Shown here: positions 36,366 to 44,442 of the stretch, in pieces
Layout: each line of letters begins with the position of its first letter
How positions within the stretch are numbered: position 1 is the first letter of the stretch
Source of the DNA: Clostridiales bacterium
GTDB taxonomy: Bacteria > Bacillota > Clostridia > Oscillospirales > Oscillospiraceae
Reading direction: 5' to 3'
NCBI GenBank assembly: GCA_012719035.1
Contig: JAAYBD010000001.1
Coordinates: 1 to 62,343, forward strand
DNA: 62,343 nucleotides
Notes under the pieces: model-generated
Told to the model about the DNA's origin: nothing
Seen by the model: the letters and a program-made list of their open reading frames with translations, nothing else
Database searches by the model: none
Translations under genes and position numbers: made by a program

Positions 36366-36974
36366 TTACCTGATCACTACTACTTTACATTCCCCAACGC
36401 CTTCATAGCAGCGCGCAATGACAGACGCCGTACCCGGTGCAACCGCAGTAACAAGCCCGGTATTGTCAACAGTGAGTATTGACTCATCCGTGGATGACCA
36501 TTCGACTTCTCCTTCGACAAGGGGATAAACCGTTGCCCCAAGCTGGGTCGTGCTGCCGGCTTTTGCGGTAAACTCTGTCCGCTCATCCCCAAAGTAAGTG
36601 ATCGTAATCGATTCAACCTTAGGAACTGGGGGCGGCGTTGAAGGCGGCGGAGTTGAGGGCGGCTCTACCGATTCAGAAGGCGGCGGCGTGGTGTTCACAT
36701 CGGGTTCATCATAGTTACCGTTGATCGTTGTAGTTATCAGTACAATAACTGCAATTATTACCGCGGCAACAAGACACAGACCGAAAATAAACTGCCATCT
36801 TGTGTTGACCGCGGCGCGGGCGCTGTCCCTTGTTCCTTTTCTGACAGCGTCACTGGAACGCGGGGTGCGCGTGCTTGGGTTGGCTCTCAGCGCACCGCAG
36901 TGCGGGCAATCTGATCTAAGCGCCGAATATTCATTGCCGCACTTTGGGCAAATTGTCTTTTTCATAATCCCCAT
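36366..36974 (-). CDS. Membrane-anchored zinc-ribbon protein with proline linker and Ig-like (BIG2) domain
   Basis: A 202-residue protein of unassigned function. Order of parts: a four-cysteine zinc ribbon (CPKCGNEYSALRSDCPHCG, residues 7-25); a basic stretch; one membrane helix (FIFGLCLVAAVIIAVIVLIT); a proline/serine-rich linker (PPSTPPPSTPPP); and a C-terminal bacterial Ig-like domain (TVYPLVEGEVEWSSTDESIL, then VTAVAPGTASVIARC). The ribbon would be cytosolic and the Ig domain outside. The start is ATG 36974 (AAAGGG nine bases upstream); ATG 36965 is possible. It has its own promoter and leads into the chrA pair. Confidence 0.82.
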   Translation of the reverse strand: MGIMKKTICPKCGNEYSALRSDCPHCGALRANPSTRTPRSSDAVRKGTRDSARAAVNTRWQFIFGLCLVAAVIIAVIVLITTTINGNYDEPDVNTTPPPSESVEPPSTPPPSTPPPVPKVESITITYFGDERTEFTAKAGSTTQLGATVYPLVEGEVEWSSTDESILTVDNTGLVTAVAPGTASVIARCYEGVGECKVVVIR

Positions 36975-37029
36975 ATATACACGCCCTTTCCACATCAGGA
37001 AAACGTCATAACATCCTATCCTTTTGCTA

Positions 37030-37058
37030 ATGATACTACTTTTCCCAAAAACAGTCAA
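37030..37058 (-). promoter_or_regulatory. Promoter of the zinc-ribbon/chrA operon
   Basis: On the minus strand, TTGACT (37053-37058), 17 bases, TATCAT (37030-37035). Confidence 0.75.
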
Positions 37059-37132
37059 GCATATTACCTTTATCGTTTTATTCCCCACAATCCCGTAAAA
37101 ACCATAAAAATTTTCTCAAAAATGATTTTTAC

Positions 37133-37161
37133 TTGCTAAAATAAGTCCCAAATGCTATAAT
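37133..37161 (+). promoter_or_regulatory. Promoter of typA
   Basis: TTGCTA (37133-37138), 17 bases, TATAAT (37156-37161). It lies 49 bases before the GTG start. Confidence 0.78.
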
Positions 37162-37209
37162 ATATCTTTGTGAAAAAAGTCATAATACTTTTAGAAATGT
37201 GGAGATAAA

Positions 37210-39024
37210 GTGAAGAATATCAGGAACGTTGCAATTATTGCCCATGTAGATCACGGTAAGACAACACTTGTGGATGCACTTCTTAATCAGAGCGGAACTT
37301 TCAGAGAGAACCAATCCGTTCAAGAGCGCGTCATGGACTCAGGGGATCTTGAACGTGAGCGCGGAATTACGATACTTGCAAAAAACACAGCGGTTCAATA
37401 CGGTGATTACAAGATAAACATTGTCGATACTCCGGGTCACGCCGATTTCGGCGGAGAAGTCGAGCGTATCCTCAAGATGGTAAACGGGGTCATCCTCCTT
37501 GTCGATGCTGCGGAGGGTCCCATGCCGCAGACGCGTTTTGTTTTAGGCAGGGCACTTGAACTCGGTCACAGAGTTATCGTTGTCGTCAACAAAATTGACC
37601 GGCCCGATCAGCGCGTTTATGAAGTTATCGATGAAGTCCTTGAGCTTCTTTTGGATCTTGACGCAACCGATGAGCAGCTTGATTCACCTATGCTTTTCTG
37701 TTCTGCAAGGCAGGGTGTCTGCTCCGTTTCACCGGAAGCGCAGGGAGCCGATCTGCGTCCCTTGTTTGATACAATCATAGACTATATCCCCGCGCCGGAG
37801 CAGGATACGGAAGCGCCTCTTCAGATGCTTGTCTCCTCTATCGACTATAACGAATATGTAGGACGCATCGCGGTTGGCCGCATCGAGCGCGGCGTGATAA
37901 GCCAGAATCAGGAGATCATGGTCTGCAATTATCACGGCGACCGTCCCTCCCGCAAGGCGAAAGCCGTTACACTCTACGAATTTGACGGGCTTACGAAGGT
38001 TCCCGTTGAAAAAGCGACTGCCGGCAGCATCATTGCTTTGTCCGGCATAGGCGACATCACCATAGGGGATACTGTCTGCGCGGCTGACTGCGCAGAGCCT
38101 CTTCCTTTCGTAAAAATTTCCGCGCCAACAATAGAAATGACTTTTTCGGTCAATGACAGCCCGTTTGCCGGAAAAGAGGGGCAGTTTGTCACAACACGCC
38201 AAATTCGCGACAGGCTTATGCGCGAAACTTTAAAGGATGTTTCCCTCCGCGTCACGCCGATTGAAAACAGCGACTCTTTCAACGTGGCGGGACGAGGTGA
38301 AATGCACCTTTCCATTCTTATTGAAACTATGCGCCGTGAGGGCTACGAATTTCAGGTTTCTCCCCCACGCGTTCTCACAAAGGAAATCGACGGAGTAAAC
38401 TGCGAGCCTATGGAGCGTGTGGTCGTTGATGTCCCAGAAAACGCCGTTGGCGCGGTCATGGAAAAGCTTTCATCCCGCAGAGGAGATTTTATACAGATGA
38501 ATCCTTCTGGCTGCCGAATGAAGATGGAATTTATCGTTCCCTCAAGAGGTCTTTTCGGCTACCGCAACGAATTTATGACCGATACCCGCGGCGAGGGCAT
38601 TCTTGCGGCGGTGTTTGAAAACTATGCCCCCATGAAGGGCGAACTCTCCCGACGCAGCACAGGCTCTCTTGTTGCCTTTGAGACTGGTGAATCCATTACC
38701 TACGGACTTTTCAACGCACAGGATCGCGGCGCCCTGATTATCGGTCCCGGTGTCCCCGTTTATGCAGGTATGGTCGTTGGGATATGCCCAAAAAGTGAGG
38801 ACATCACTGTCAATGTCTGCAAGAAAAAACAGCTTACAAATATGCGCGCCTCCGGCAGCGACGAATCTCTGCGTCTTGTTCCTTTCCGTCAGATGAGCCT
38901 TGAGCAGTGCATGGAGTTTCTGGCTGACGACGAGCTTCTTGAGGTAACGCCCAAGAGCCTTCGCATCAGAAAAAGGATCCTTGACCACGGTATGCGCATG
39001 AAGGCTACTATGAAGAACAAATAA
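37210..39024 (+). CDS. typA: Ribosome-binding GTPase TypA/BipA
   Basis: A 604-residue translational GTPase that binds ribosomes, helps 50S assembly, and is needed under stress or cold. The G motifs are [42 protein letters not shown] and [11 protein letters not shown]. The later domains include [20 protein letters not shown] and the BipA-type C-terminus ([20 protein letters not shown]). The start is GTG at 37210 after GGAG. Length is typical. It is transcribed from its own promoter and followed by rpsO. Confidence 0.98.
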   Translation: MKNIRNVAIIAHVDHGKTTLVDALLNQSGTFRENQSVQERVMDSGDLERERGITILAKNTAVQYGDYKINIVDTPGHADFGGEVERILKMVNGVILLVDAAEGPMPQTRFVLGRALELGHRVIVVVNKIDRPDQRVYEVIDEVLELLLDLDATDEQLDSPMLFCSARQGVCSVSPEAQGADLRPLFDTIIDYIPAPEQDTEAPLQMLVSSIDYNEYVGRIAVGRIERGVISQNQEIMVCNYHGDRPSRKAKAVTLYEFDGLTKVPVEKATAGSIIALSGIGDITIGDTVCAADCAEPLPFVKISAPTIEMTFSVNDSPFAGKEGQFVTTRQIRDRLMRETLKDVSLRVTPIENSDSFNVAGRGEMHLSILIETMRREGYEFQVSPPRVLTKEIDGVNCEPMERVVVDVPENAVGAVMEKLSSRRGDFIQMNPSGCRMKMEFIVPSRGLFGYRNEFMTDTRGEGILAAVFENYAPMKGELSRRSTGSLVAFETGESITYGLFNAQDRGALIIGPGVPVYAGMVVGICPKSEDITVNVCKKKQLTNMRASGSDESLRLVPFRQMSLEQCMEFLADDELLEVTPKSLRIRKRILDHGMRMKATMKNK

Positions 39025-39184
39025 ATTAAAGCCCATAAAACTCCCTCTTTACAAAATTTGCATTGTATGATAAACTTTTATGGCTTTAGCCCCTGTGCTT
39101 AGTCTTGGGATTCAGCCGAGAAGCGGCACCTTTCATCCCCATTACTCAGCCTGCGGGCATTGATAAAAGAAAGGAGATCAAAAA
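39025..39184 (+). promoter_or_regulatory. rpsO leader with paired arms
   Basis: The 160 bases between typA and rpsO contain a nearly perfect inverted repeat, TAAAGCCCATAAAA (from 39028) with TTTTATGGCTTTA (to about 39089), with one bulged C. A second GC-rich structured part follows before AAAGGAG. rpsO genes are commonly autoregulated by S15 through their leader. Applying that here is inference. Confidence 0.5.
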
Positions 39185-39451
39185 ATGATCACAAAAGAGC
39201 AAAAAACAACTGTTATCGAAAATAACCGTACGCACGAGACCGACACCGGTTCTCCCGAAGTCCAAATCGCTATCCTCACCGAGAGGATAAACCAGCTCAC
39301 CGAGCACCTCAAGGTTCACAAGAAGGACAATCACAGTCGTCTCGGTCTTTTAAAAATGGTCGGTAAGCGCCGCCGTCTGCTCGACTACCTCATGGACAAG
39401 GACATCGAGCGTTACCGTGCCTGCATTGCAAAGCTTGGCATCAGAAAGTAA
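39185..39451 (+). CDS. rpsO: Small ribosomal subunit protein uS15
   Basis: An 88-residue S15, an early 30S assembly protein that binds the central domain of 16S rRNA. Motifs are [20 protein letters not shown] and the rRNA-binding [25 protein letters not shown]. Normal length, with AAAGGAG upstream. As in many bacteria it directly precedes pnp, but with a terminator-like hairpin and a new promoter between them. Confidence 0.98.
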   Translation: MITKEQKTTVIENNRTHETDTGSPEVQIAILTERINQLTEHLKVHKKDNHSRLGLLKMVGKRRRLLDYLMDKDIERYRACIAKLGIRK

Positions 39452-39465
39452 AAAAACAAAAATTA

Positions 39466-39499
39466 CGGGGGCTGTTTCGAAAAAATGCGAAACAGCCCC
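39466..39499 (+). terminator. Hairpin after rpsO
   Basis: CGGGGGCTGTTTCG pairs with CGAAACAGCCCCG, with one bulge. The following TTATGCCGTTT is a weak T-tract, so termination may be partial and allow read-through into pnp. Confidence 0.65.
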
Positions 39500-39528
39500 G
39501 TTATGCCGTTTAGTGAAGTTCATATATT

Positions 39529-39557
39529 GTTGATATTATCGGTCAATATGACTATAA
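39529..39557 (+). promoter_or_regulatory. Promoter of pnp
   Basis: TTGATA (39529-39534), 17 bases, TATAAT (39552-39557). Confidence 0.8.
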
Positions 39558-39576
39558 TATAAAAGAAAGTACGAAA

Positions 39577-39670
39577 AGCGGAGCGCAGACCTTTAGCAGT
39601 TGAAAATGCGCTTATCCTACTGATGTGCGGATAAACATATTTTCAAATGTTAAAGGAACTCAAGCTCCGC
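39577..39670 (+). promoter_or_regulatory. Long stem-loop in the pnp leader
   Basis: Four nested arm pairs build one long hairpin: GCGGAGC/GCTCCGC, CCTTTA/TAAAGG, TTGAAAAT/ATTTTCAA and TTATCC/GGATAA. It starts about 13 bases after the expected transcription start and ends 31 bases before ATG. In Enterobacteria, pnp is autoregulated through an RNase III cut in such a leader hairpin. A similar role here is inference from position and shape. Confidence 0.7.
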
Positions 39671-39701
39671 AGGAAGGGATTTTCCCGAAAGGAGCAAACA
39701 A

Positions 39702-41837
39702 ATGATAATAAAGAAAAAAGAATTTGAAAATGTCCGCCGCTATGAAACTATGCTTGCCGGACGTCCCCTCGTTTTTGAAACAGGAAAGCTTGCCGAGCTT
39801 TGCAACGCCGCTGTTCTCACAAAGTACGGCGAAACCACTGTTCTTGTGACGGTGACCGCTTCGGCAAAACCGCGCGACGGCGTTGAATTTTTCCCTCTTT
39901 CCGTCGATTTTGAGGAAAAGCTCTATGCGGTGGGCCGCATACCCGGCAGCTATATGCGCCGCGAATCACGCCCATCCCTGCCCGCTGTCCTCGCTTCACG
40001 CATGATTGACCGTCCAATGCGCCCTCTCTTCCCCGATGACCTGCGCAATGACGTTGTCATAAGCTGCACCGTACTGTCCGTCGACCACGATTGTGCTCCG
40101 GAAATCACCGCAATGATCGGTGCCGGCGCAGCAGTCGCTATTTCCGACGTGCCATTTAACGGACCTATCGCAGGCATCGCCCTCGGCTGGGACGGGGAGA
40201 AATATCTCTTCAACCCCACAAAGGCAGAGCGCGAAACAAGCAAGATGAACGTAACGGTTACCGCAACGCATGAAAAGGTCGTTATGATCGAAGCCGGTGG
40301 CGACGAAATTCCTGATGATGTAATGTATAATGGCATTGTTGCAGCTCATGATCAGATACAGACAATCCTTGACCTTATCGATAAAATGACTGCCGAGATC
40401 GGAAAGGAAAAATTCACCTACGAGCATGCAGACTTTGACATAGACTTGTTCAACACTCTCTGCGAGAACGAGATTGAGGGCATGAGGCACTGCATGGATA
40501 CGGATGATAAAAACATCCGCGAGGCAAGAGTCAACGAGTGGCTTGATATGGTTACGGAAAAATACGAAGAGCAGTTCCCGGAAATGAGCAAATACATGGA
40601 CGAAATACTCTATCGTATGCAGAAAAAAATCGTAAAGGCATGGCTTCTTGAAGGCAAGCGTGTCGATGGCCGCACGATGGATGAGATACGTCCCTTATCC
40701 GCAGAAGTCGGCGTTCTGCCCAGAGTCCACGGTTCCGGTCTTTTCACAAGAGGACAGACTCAGGTTCTCACCGTTGCAACGCTTAATACGCTTTCTGCAT
40801 CCCAGAATCTTGATACTATCTGGGAAGAAGATACCAAGCGCTTCATGCACCACTATAACTTCCCCGCCTATTCAGTGGGCGAAGCAAGAGCAAGCCGCAG
40901 CACAAACCGCCGCGAATTCGGTCACGGCGCACTTGCTGAAAAGGCACTTGAGCCTGTAATACCCTCCATCGAGGAATTCCCCTACGCCATACGTCTTGTA
41001 TCCGAAGTTCTGTCCTCAAACGGCAGCACTTCTCAGGGCAGCATATGCGGCAGCACCCTCGCTCTGATGGACGCAGGCGTCCCCATAAAGGCTCCCGTAG
41101 CGGGAATCTCATGCGGTCTTATTCAAGATGATGACGGCGGTTTTACCACCTTTATCGACATTCAGGGCGTTGAGGACTTCCACGGTGAAATGGATTTTAA
41201 AGTCGCCGGAACTAAAAAAGGTATCACCGCCATTCAGATGGACCTCAAAAACGACGGTCTGACACATGAAATCATAAAGAACGCATTGGAAATCACAAAA
41301 GAAGCACGTTATCAGATTCTTGATGAGATAATGCTCCCCTGCATCTCCGAGCCTCGCTCCGAGCTTGCCCCGACTGCTCCGAAGATGATTTCCATGAAAA
41401 TCGACCCAGATAAGATCCGCGAAGTAATCGGCTCAGGCGGAAAGGTCATCCAGAAAATCACAGCCGATACCGGCTGCAAAATCGATATCGAGGACGATGG
41501 AAACATCTATATCGCGAGCGAAAGCTATGCCGCCTGCAAGGAAGCAAAGGCTCTCATCGACAATATAGTGTTTGTGCCCGAGGTCGGCAAGCTGTATTAC
41601 GGTAAAGTTGTCCGCATCATCCCCATAGGTGCGTTCATCGAAATGGTTCCCGGAAAAGAGGGAATGTGCCATATCAAGGATTTGGAATTTAAGCGCACTG
41701 AAAAGGTAGAGGATGTCCTGAACATCGGTGAAATGACATGGGTCAAGGTCGTAGAAATCGATGACCGCGGCAGAGTCAACCTCTCCCGTAAGGACGCGCT
41801 CAAAGAGCGTGAGACTATGGGTCTCAGCGACCAATAA
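39702..41837 (+). CDS. pnp: Polyribonucleotide nucleotidyltransferase (PNPase)
   Basis: A 711-residue phosphorolytic 3'-5' exoribonuclease, central to mRNA decay. It has two RNase PH-like cores (GRIPGSYMRRESRPS near 80; FPAYSVGEARASRSTNRREFGHG near 390, with SSNGSTSQGSICGSTLALMD after it). A KH domain follows (IREVIGSGGKVIQKITADTGCKIDIEDDG) and then an S1 domain (GKVVRIIPIGAFIEMVPGKEGM). Full length, with AAAGGAG upstream of ATG. It has its own promoter and hairpin leader. Confidence 0.98.
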   Translation: MIIKKKEFENVRRYETMLAGRPLVFETGKLAELCNAAVLTKYGETTVLVTVTASAKPRDGVEFFPLSVDFEEKLYAVGRIPGSYMRRESRPSLPAVLASRMIDRPMRPLFPDDLRNDVVISCTVLSVDHDCAPEITAMIGAGAAVAISDVPFNGPIAGIALGWDGEKYLFNPTKAERETSKMNVTVTATHEKVVMIEAGGDEIPDDVMYNGIVAAHDQIQTILDLIDKMTAEIGKEKFTYEHADFDIDLFNTLCENEIEGMRHCMDTDDKNIREARVNEWLDMVTEKYEEQFPEMSKYMDEILYRMQKKIVKAWLLEGKRVDGRTMDEIRPLSAEVGVLPRVHGSGLFTRGQTQVLTVATLNTLSASQNLDTIWEEDTKRFMHHYNFPAYSVGEARASRSTNRREFGHGALAEKALEPVIPSIEEFPYAIRLVSEVLSSNGSTSQGSICGSTLALMDAGVPIKAPVAGISCGLIQDDDGGFTTFIDIQGVEDFHGEMDFKVAGTKKGITAIQMDLKNDGLTHEIIKNALEITKEARYQILDEIMLPCISEPRSELAPTAPKMISMKIDPDKIREVIGSGGKVIQKITADTGCKIDIEDDGNIYIASESYAACKEAKALIDNIVFVPEVGKLYYGKVVRIIPIGAFIEMVPGKEGMCHIKDLEFKRTEKVEDVLNIGEMTWVKVVEIDDRGRVNLSRKDALKERETMGLSDQ

Positions 41838-41852
41838 ATAATCGATAAGCTC

Positions 41853-41894
41853 AAAACTATCGGGGCGGGACTATCCCCGCTCCGATAGTTTTTT
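41853..41894 (+). terminator. Terminator of pnp
   Basis: AAAACTATCGG and CCGATAGTTTT enclose a further GC stem (GGCGGG/CCCCGC), then TT. It ends only about 19 bases before the M16 peptidase start, so some read-through is likely. Confidence 0.8.
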
Positions 41895-41912
41895 AAAGAA
41901 AAGGGATAAGCT

Positions 41913-43160
41913 ATGCATGAAATTATAAAACTTTCAAACGGCGTCCGTATCATCTGCGAAAGAATGCCCTATGTTCGTTCTGCAGCCGTCGGCATCTTTG
42001 TTAACGTCGGTTCAAGGGACGAATCTCCTGCGGAAAGCGGCAGCGCCCACTATATCGAGCACATGCTCTTCAAGCGTACGTCAAAGCACTCCGCCGCCGA
42101 GCTTGCCTATGAAATGGACGCTATCGGCGGTCAGATAAACGCATATACTACACGCGAAAGCACCTGCTTTTATGCAAGAGTTCTGGACACACACCTCCAT
42201 ACGGCAATAGACCTCTTGAGCGAAATGTTTTTCGACTGCGCTTTTGATGAGCAGGAAACGGAAAGCGAACGCGGTGTTATTCTTGAAGAAATAGGGATGT
42301 ATGAAGACACACCCGACGATGCCTGCTATGAAAAGCTGATGTCCGGCTGCTACAAGGGTGCTTTGGGACGTCCCGTTCTCGGCAAACCCGCGACACTTGC
42401 AAAAATGACCGGTGCAAGCCTTAGGGAATACAAGGAAAAACAATACACTGCGAGTAATATAATAATTTCCCTTTGCGGAAACTATGACGACAGCCATATC
42501 GAACGCATAAAAGCCCGTTTCTCCGTTATGGAAAAGGTAAAAAGCGGCAAGCACCGCAAGGCTGAATATAAGAATCATGTGACAGTGCGCCGAAAGAAGA
42601 CCGAGCAGAATCAGTTTTGCATTGTCTTTCCTTCCAATTCCGCTTCAAGCGAGGAGCGCTTTGCAATGAACCTGCTCACCACCATCTTGGGCGGAGGCGT
42701 TTCATCGAGACTTTTTCAAAACATACGCGAAAAGCATGGTCTTTGTTATTCTATATACTCATTCCAGTCATGCTTTGCGGACACCGGTCTTTTATCCGTT
42801 GCAACTGCGGTCTGCAAGGATACCGAAATGAAAACTCTTGGTCTTATAGGTGATGAGCTTAGGCGCTTCGTCAACGAAGGCGTAAGCGAAGAGGAGCTCA
42901 AAAGGGCAAGAGAACAGGCAAAATCCGCTCTTGTTATGAGCCTTGAATCCACGAATTCCCGTATGCTCAAAATGGGCAACTCCATGCTCGTTCTGGATAA
43001 ATGTCTGACAACCGACGAGCTTATTGAGCGCTATGATGCCGTTACACGAGAGGATATTTTGACACTTGCACAGAATCGTTTCGATTTTCCTCTTCTCTCA
43101 CTTTCCGCGCTCGGAAAAACTGAGAGCGCCGAAGAATATATAAAAGCTCTCAGATTATAA
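41913..43160 (+). CDS. M16-family zinc peptidase
   Basis: A 415-residue pitrilysin/processing-peptidase-type protein. The inverted zinc motif is in GSAHYIEHMLFK (HxxEH, about residues 49-53), with the third ligand in ESERGVILEEIGMYEDTPDD near 125. The C-terminal half has the inactive-core signature ILGGGVSSRLFQNIREKHGLCYS. Position directly after pnp matches the Firmicutes YmxG/MlpA group, whose substrates are poorly known. No signal peptide, so cytosolic. It ends at a bidirectional terminator. Confidence 0.94.
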   Translation: MHEIIKLSNGVRIICERMPYVRSAAVGIFVNVGSRDESPAESGSAHYIEHMLFKRTSKHSAAELAYEMDAIGGQINAYTTRESTCFYARVLDTHLHTAIDLLSEMFFDCAFDEQETESERGVILEEIGMYEDTPDDACYEKLMSGCYKGALGRPVLGKPATLAKMTGASLREYKEKQYTASNIIISLCGNYDDSHIERIKARFSVMEKVKSGKHRKAEYKNHVTVRRKKTEQNQFCIVFPSNSASSEERFAMNLLTTILGGGVSSRLFQNIREKHGLCYSIYSFQSCFADTGLLSVATAVCKDTEMKTLGLIGDELRRFVNEGVSEEELKRAREQAKSALVMSLESTNSRMLKMGNSMLVLDKCLTTDELIERYDAVTREDILTLAQNRFDFPLLSLSALGKTESAEEYIKALRL

Positions 43161-43164
43161 AAAC

Positions 43165-43206
43165 AAAAAACAGGCATCCGGATATAAACCGGATGCCTGT
43201 TTTTTT
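43165..43206. terminator. Bidirectional terminator, M16 peptidase / MBL hydrolase
   Basis: AAAAAACAGGCATCCGG and CCGGATGCCTGTTTTTT form a perfect stem with A and T runs on either side. It therefore works on both strands between two converging genes. Confidence 0.93.
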
Positions 43207-43251
43207 GCATCAATATATGCTTGGAATAATTCCGCAGCAGATAGATAAATA

Positions 43252-43863
43252 TCAGCCCTGTGCCGCCTGTTGCATGAAATAGTTGCAGCGCCGCTCTCTT
43301 TCGAGCGAGGTCGCCTCCATGTGTCCGGGATATACCTCGTAATCACCGGGAAGCTCGCAGAGCTTTTTCAGGGACTTCATCATATCAGCCCCGTTGCAGC
43401 CGGGCAGATCGGTGCGTCCGCAGGAATCGCGGAACAATGTGTCACCCGTAAACAGTGCGTCCTCACAGCGGAAAGTGACGCTTCCCTCCGAGTGTCCCGG
43501 GGTTTCGATAACCTCAAATTCAAGAGAACCGACTTTTATCTTGTCCCCTTCCTTGATAAAGAGCGCTCCTTTTGGCGGTGAATACCTGTACCCAAGCTCT
43601 GTTATTGCTCTTTTGACATCCTTGCGGCTCATGCATACGGTTGCCCCTGTCTGCTTCACAAGCCCCTCAACAGCCCCCGTGTGGTCAAAATGCCCGTGCG
43701 TCAGGAGTATATAGCGGCACTTTAATTTGTTGCTCTCAAGATAGTTCATGATCGTATTCGACTCGGCTCCCGGGTCTATGACGGCACACTCAAGAGTTTT
43801 TTCATCGGTGACGATATAGCAGTTCGTCTGAACATGACCTAATGTGAAAGATTTTATGAGCAT
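43252..43863 (-). CDS. Metallo-beta-lactamase-fold hydrolase (glyoxalase II-like)
   Basis: A 203-residue MBL-fold hydrolase. The metal site is LLTHGHFDHTGAV (HxHxDH, near 55-60), with ETPGHSEGSV, FTGDTLFRDSCGRTDLPG and YPGH providing the other ligands. The length is that of the short YcbL/GloB-like group, not full glyoxalase II, so the thioester substrate is unknown. AAAGGAGG precedes ATG 43863. It lies last in the recJ-relA-dtd run, 57 bases after dtd, a common Firmicutes arrangement. Confidence 0.93.
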   Translation of the reverse strand: MLIKSFTLGHVQTNCYIVTDEKTLECAVIDPGAESNTIMNYLESNKLKCRYILLTHGHFDHTGAVEGLVKQTGATVCMSRKDVKRAITELGYRYSPPKGALFIKEGDKIKVGSLEFEVIETPGHSEGSVTFRCEDALFTGDTLFRDSCGRTDLPGCNGADMMKSLKKLCELPGDYEVYPGHMEATSLERERRCNYFMQQAAQG

Positions 43864-43920
43864 ATCCTGCCTCCTTTATTACCTTATTTTTAATAATATT
43901 TCAATTTGGTTCCCATAAGC

Positions 43921-44364
43921 TCAGAGCTCTTCCGTATCCAGCAAAAGCGTTACGGGACCATCGTTAACAGAGGAGACTTTCATCTCCGCACCAAACCTGC
44001 CGCACTCCACTGTGAAGCCCCGCTCGCGGCATTTTGCAACACAGCGTTCATACAAAGGTTCTGCTGCCGCTCCTCCTGCCGCCCTTGAAAAACCCGGTCT
44101 TCGGGACGAGCAGTCTGCATAAAGGGTAAACTGAGATACAATCAGCATTTGCGCCCCCACCTTATCGGGTGAAAGGTTCATTTTTCCGTTCTCATCCTCG
44201 AAAACGCGAAGACCGCAGAGCCTGTCAGCGACTTTATCCGCCTCCGCCTCGGTATCAGCTGTTGAAATACCAAGCAAAACCAAGAAACCCTTTCCGATTT
44301 GCCCAACTGTCTCTCCCCCGACCATAACAGAGGCACTGTCAACTCTTGTGACCACCGCACGCAT
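43921..44364 (-). CDS. dtd: D-aminoacyl-tRNA deacylase
   Basis: A 147-residue homodimeric editing enzyme that removes D-amino acids (and Gly from tRNA-Ala) from charged tRNA. Both active-site motifs are intact: SQFTLYADC near 78 and the cross-subunit NDGPVTLLLDT near the C-terminus. The middle loop reads CSSRRPGF, where many homologues have K-G-x-R-P-S-F, a small variation. It lies between relA and the MBL hydrolase, with AAAGGAG upstream. Confidence 0.96.
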   Translation of the reverse strand: MRAVVTRVDSASVMVGGETVGQIGKGFLVLLGISTADTEAEADKVADRLCGLRVFEDENGKMNLSPDKVGAQMLIVSQFTLYADCSSRRPGFSRAAGGAAAEPLYERCVAKCRERGFTVECGRFGAEMKVSSVNDGPVTLLLDTEEL

Positions 44365-44442
44365 AGTCCTTGTTCTCCTTTGTTTGATGATAATAAAAAT
44401 TCCGTTTTATTTTTCCGAATCCCGTACGTATAGGAAAAACTT

